Source of the DNA: Incurvaria masculella
Taxonomy: Eukaryota; Arthropoda; Insecta; Lepidoptera; Incurvariidae
DNA length: 64,000 bases
NCBI GenBank assembly: GCA_946894095.1
Contig: OX335644.1
Coordinates: 16,721,595-16,785,594 of the forward strand
Direction: 5' to 3'
Part shown: in pieces, positions 61,520 through 64,000 of the stretch
How the letters are laid out: each line of letters begins with the position of its first letter
How positions within the stretch are numbered: the first letter of the stretch is position 1
Program-made: the position numbers and the translations under genes
Notes under the pieces: generated by a model
Databases searched by the model: none
Seen by the model: the letters and a program-made list of their open reading frames with translations, nothing else
Told to the model about the DNA's origin: nothing

Positions 61520-62795
61520 TTCCTATATATATATGTATGTTTAAATGTTTAAAACTACGCAACGGATTTTGATGCGGTTTTTTTTAATAGATATAGTGAT
61601 TGAACAGAAAGGTTTATATGTAAAATAACATCCATTAAATAGTGGAGAAATCCTGTTATTTTTGAGGTTTCCAATGTGATGTCGTAAAAAATTACATTTT
61701 TTCCGCTTACATTGCAAACGCAGGCTGAACCCTACGAGATTTATATATGACGTATCGTGGGCTTTATAGGGCTAACCAGGATGATCACCATCCTCTCCTG
61801 GTACCTGATGCATCGTGGGTTTTCTTCGAGCACAGTGAATTCAACGAACTCGTTACACTAGGCACACGTTACACAGCAAGGAGCGAAACCGACAGGTCGG
61901 GTCTGCCTGTCTGGTGCGGACGAATATCCAATAACAAGTGCGAGGCCACCGCGCATGTCCCCCACCAGTAAGACTTTTCAAACCTGCCCAGGCGTGACAA
62001 CTTGACATACTCGATTCTTATTAGTCGCTAGCTTGTCATTCGGTTGGCACGCCTGCGTTTCCTCTTAGTAGCGCCACCTGTCTTGATTAAAACGCACATC
62101 GAATACAACAACGTAAACAATGCTAAAACAGACACCTTCCGGTAGTATGAAAATATAACGAACTTCCGTCTTAAATAAAAACTATGAACTTAAATGATTA
62201 TTATCGATGCCTGCGACATATATATAATGTACTAAGTATTGTACACATTTAAAAGGTCTACAGAAAACTCTGCGATGGTATATGTCTATCTCTTATGGAT
62301 ATCCTACAATAATTTTTTTTTGTTATTTACATTTTACGACAAATAATGGTTAATTTTCGAAGCGCATTTAACCAATACAGCATTAATCCTCATTTAAATA
62401 AATACCTTAAATGCATTGTTGATTTAATATAGATCTATATGGCCCATTACAGCATATGATTTAAATGAATATTTTCGAAGATATTACAGATTTAAAAATT
62501 TCGGGACATAGCGTTTCGACGCAAACGCTCCGTCCCGAAATTTTTAAATTACCGGCCGGCGAGAGCGTGCCTATAAATAGTGCGTCGGAGGCCGCGGTTC
62601 TCCCTATAGCACTTTGCAGCGATTGAACGCGTTTATTATCGGAGCTCTCTAATATCTAATAATAATATCTAAGTTTTTTTTTATTTCAAATATTTCAATG
62701 TAGGAACTCTACGTAAAAAGGGTTTATGTGTGTATGATTGTGTCAAAGTAATATTTTTTTAAATGATATTATTCCCGTGCAAAGCCGGGAAGGGC
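61520..62795 (+). mobile_element. Helitron with promoter-like and extra internal segments
   Basis: The 5' part begins near TCCTATATATATATG and contains AAACTACGCAACGGATTTTG, a sequence I associate with moth Helitrons. The 3' part ends CCCGTGCAAAGCCGGGAAGG, a worn version of the terminal hairpin seen at 48703. Against the 48703-49226 copy it has two extra blocks: about 61747-62225 and about 62502-62650. The second holds a nested hairpin and a TATA box. Confidence 0.65.
62491..62548. repeat. Nested perfect hairpin
   Basis: 17-bp arms 62491-62507 and 62532-62548 are perfect inverted copies. Inside them a second stem, AGCGTTT (62510-62516) and AAACGCT (62523-62529), has a 6-base loop. TATAAATA follows at 62572-62579. 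Confidence 0.9.
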
Positions 62796-63318
62796 TGCAT
62801 CATATATTTGAGCGGCACTCGGCATTTGCCGCAAATGCGAGCTGTTTCATGGTTCGAAATCCATGTCCAACTGTAGGTTCCCTTACCCTACTAGGTGGCA
62901 GGGTTAAGCCCGGCCAAGTTGGTAACATCATATTGGATAAAAAGATGGTGAAAATTGCCCATGTTCCCCACCCAGTACAATGTAGCCGTGATCAAACAGG
63001 GAAGGTTCTGGCATGGAACCTAATTCCTTCGGGTATGCAGTATTTTGGGATAATATCATGACGGTGGGTGTGGTATTAGCCATCAATGTCCAGTTACATA
63101 AAAAAATATGCAATGATCGTCTTTCAGACTCAGAACCGCCATAATAGTTTTTATGGGTTTTAGAAAGAAGTCCAGTTTCAGAATGACCTTGGGAATGAAG
63201 GTTCAATGGTACTTTGGAAACCTAAAAAAGCGGTGTGGAAACGTATTGATTTGAAAGGTCAATAATAAAATAGTAGTGTTACTGTAATTTATATTATATC
63301 GTAAAATACATCATTCAA

Positions 63319-63324
63319 TTTATT
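63319..63324 (-). terminator. Polyadenylation signal of the CutC gene
   Basis: AATAAA on the - strand about 220 bp after the CutC stop codon. The only good candidate seen nearby. Confidence 0.5.
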
Positions 63325-63542
63325 TTTAAAAGGATTTTGACGCAATATCTTGGTCTGCCACCTGTGTCTCATACATTGCTTATTATTACTGCGAATTGTA
63401 GCCACCTAAGTTTGATTGTTTGTATGTAGCTTGAAAGGTAATTTAATAGGGTATTGGAAAATTCATAAGCGAACTTGGTGTCCTCTATTGATAAAGTACA
63501 ATTCACCTTTTAACCTACACGAAGGTACCCATAATTTTTTAC

Positions 63543-64000
63543 TCATTTCTTAGGAAATAACAATTCAAGTTGGTGTTTCAGTTCTCTCACTTTCCCCAAA
63601 TCAGTTTCATTGATAATATCACTTTCACTGCATCCCATCGCAGGTGCATGAACTGTAGGCAGATTTCTAGCAATCTTGCACGAACTGTGAAAATATTTGG
63701 CACCAGTACTTTTTAGTGCTCCGATATTTCTGTCCGTAATACCGGCCCCAGGCATGATCACTACTCTGTTATCAGACTTTTTAACTAATTCCTCTATCAG
63801 GTTTACAGCTTCTAATTCAACGGCCGAAGATCTTTGCCCACTCGTTAGCAGTTTTTTAAATCCTAAACCAATGACAGTTTCAAGGGCATTCAATGGATCC
63901 CTGCATGCGTCAAATGCTCTGTGAAATGTTACTGGAATGGATCCAGCCTTTTCTATAATTTTTGCACATGAAGTTTTATCTATTTCTTGATTTAGGGTAA
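63543..64000 (-). CDS. CutC: Copper homeostasis protein CutC homolog, C-terminal exon, cut by window edge
   Basis: The frame is open from the window end to TGA at 63545-63543, 151 residues of an expected 240-270. It carries the CutC signatures VTFHRAFD (63930 region), LETVIGLGFKKLLTSGQ, VVIMPGAGITDRNIG and AKYFHSS, in the same order as human CUTC. CutC adopts a TIM barrel and binds Cu(I); its role in copper handling is reported but not firmly settled in animals. It is the last exon: no splice donor interrupts it before the stop. The N-terminal half lies beyond position 64000. Confidence 0.93.
   Translation of the reverse strand, partial: TLNQEIDKTSCAKIIEKAGSIPVTFHRAFDACRDPLNALETVIGLGFKKLLTSGQRSSAVELEAVNLIEELVKKSDNRVVIMPGAGITDRNIGALKSTGAKYFHSSCKIARNLPTVHAPAMGCSESDIINETDLGKVRELKHQLELLFPKK

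Overview
This window looks like nuclear DNA of a moth or butterfly (Lepidoptera). Five host protein-coding genes are cut into short GC-rich exons inside AT-rich introns and intergenic DNA packed with transposons. The order assignment rests on repeat families I recognise as lepidopteran: Helitrons ending in CTAG after a GC hairpin, the repeat beginning GGGTTC(C/T)GTACCC, 5S-rRNA-headed and tRNA-headed SINEs, and an RTE-type LINE tail. All gene calls come from reading exons by eye, from splice-phase agreement and from remembered family sequences; nothing was searched.

Layout. (1) 355-12751, + strand: the 3' two thirds of an APPBP2-like gene (TPR protein, substrate receptor of cullin-2 ligases in animals). 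Its fifth visible exon is present as 12 tandem copies at 7413-9409, separated by spacers of only 23 bp that keep a splice donor and acceptor. (2) 18410-23975, + strand: a six-exon S1-family serine protease homolog that has lost the catalytic His and Ser. (3) 26075-37369, - strand: a seven-exon annexin close to insect annexin B10. (4) 42087-52319, - strand: an SPSB3-like SPRY/SOCS-box protein, with an uncertain C-terminus that may continue through two more phase-compatible exons down to 40729. (5) 54911-59285, - strand: a complete, young Ty3/gypsy LTR retrotransposon with a 1378-residue gag-pol frame, inserted into a SINE. (6) 63543-64000, - strand: the C-terminal part of CutC, cut by the window edge.

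The space between is mostly mobile DNA: a 2-kb TIR transposon in the first APPBP2 intron, several MITE families, at least four Helitron pieces, LINE relics, and more than a dozen SINE copies or tails. One Helitron, in an annexin intron, carries what reads as a complete heat-shock promoter (a run of heat-shock elements, TATA box and initiator). The genes are not an operon or pathway. Two of them (APPBP2-like, SPSB3-like) belong to families that act as cullin-ligase substrate receptors, which is probably coincidence.

The observations most worth checking are the 12-copy exon array, the heat-shock promoter in the Helitron, the retrotransposon whose primer-binding site and polypurine tract both lie inside its coding frame, and the partial exon duplication that supplies a splice donor in the SPSB3-like gene.
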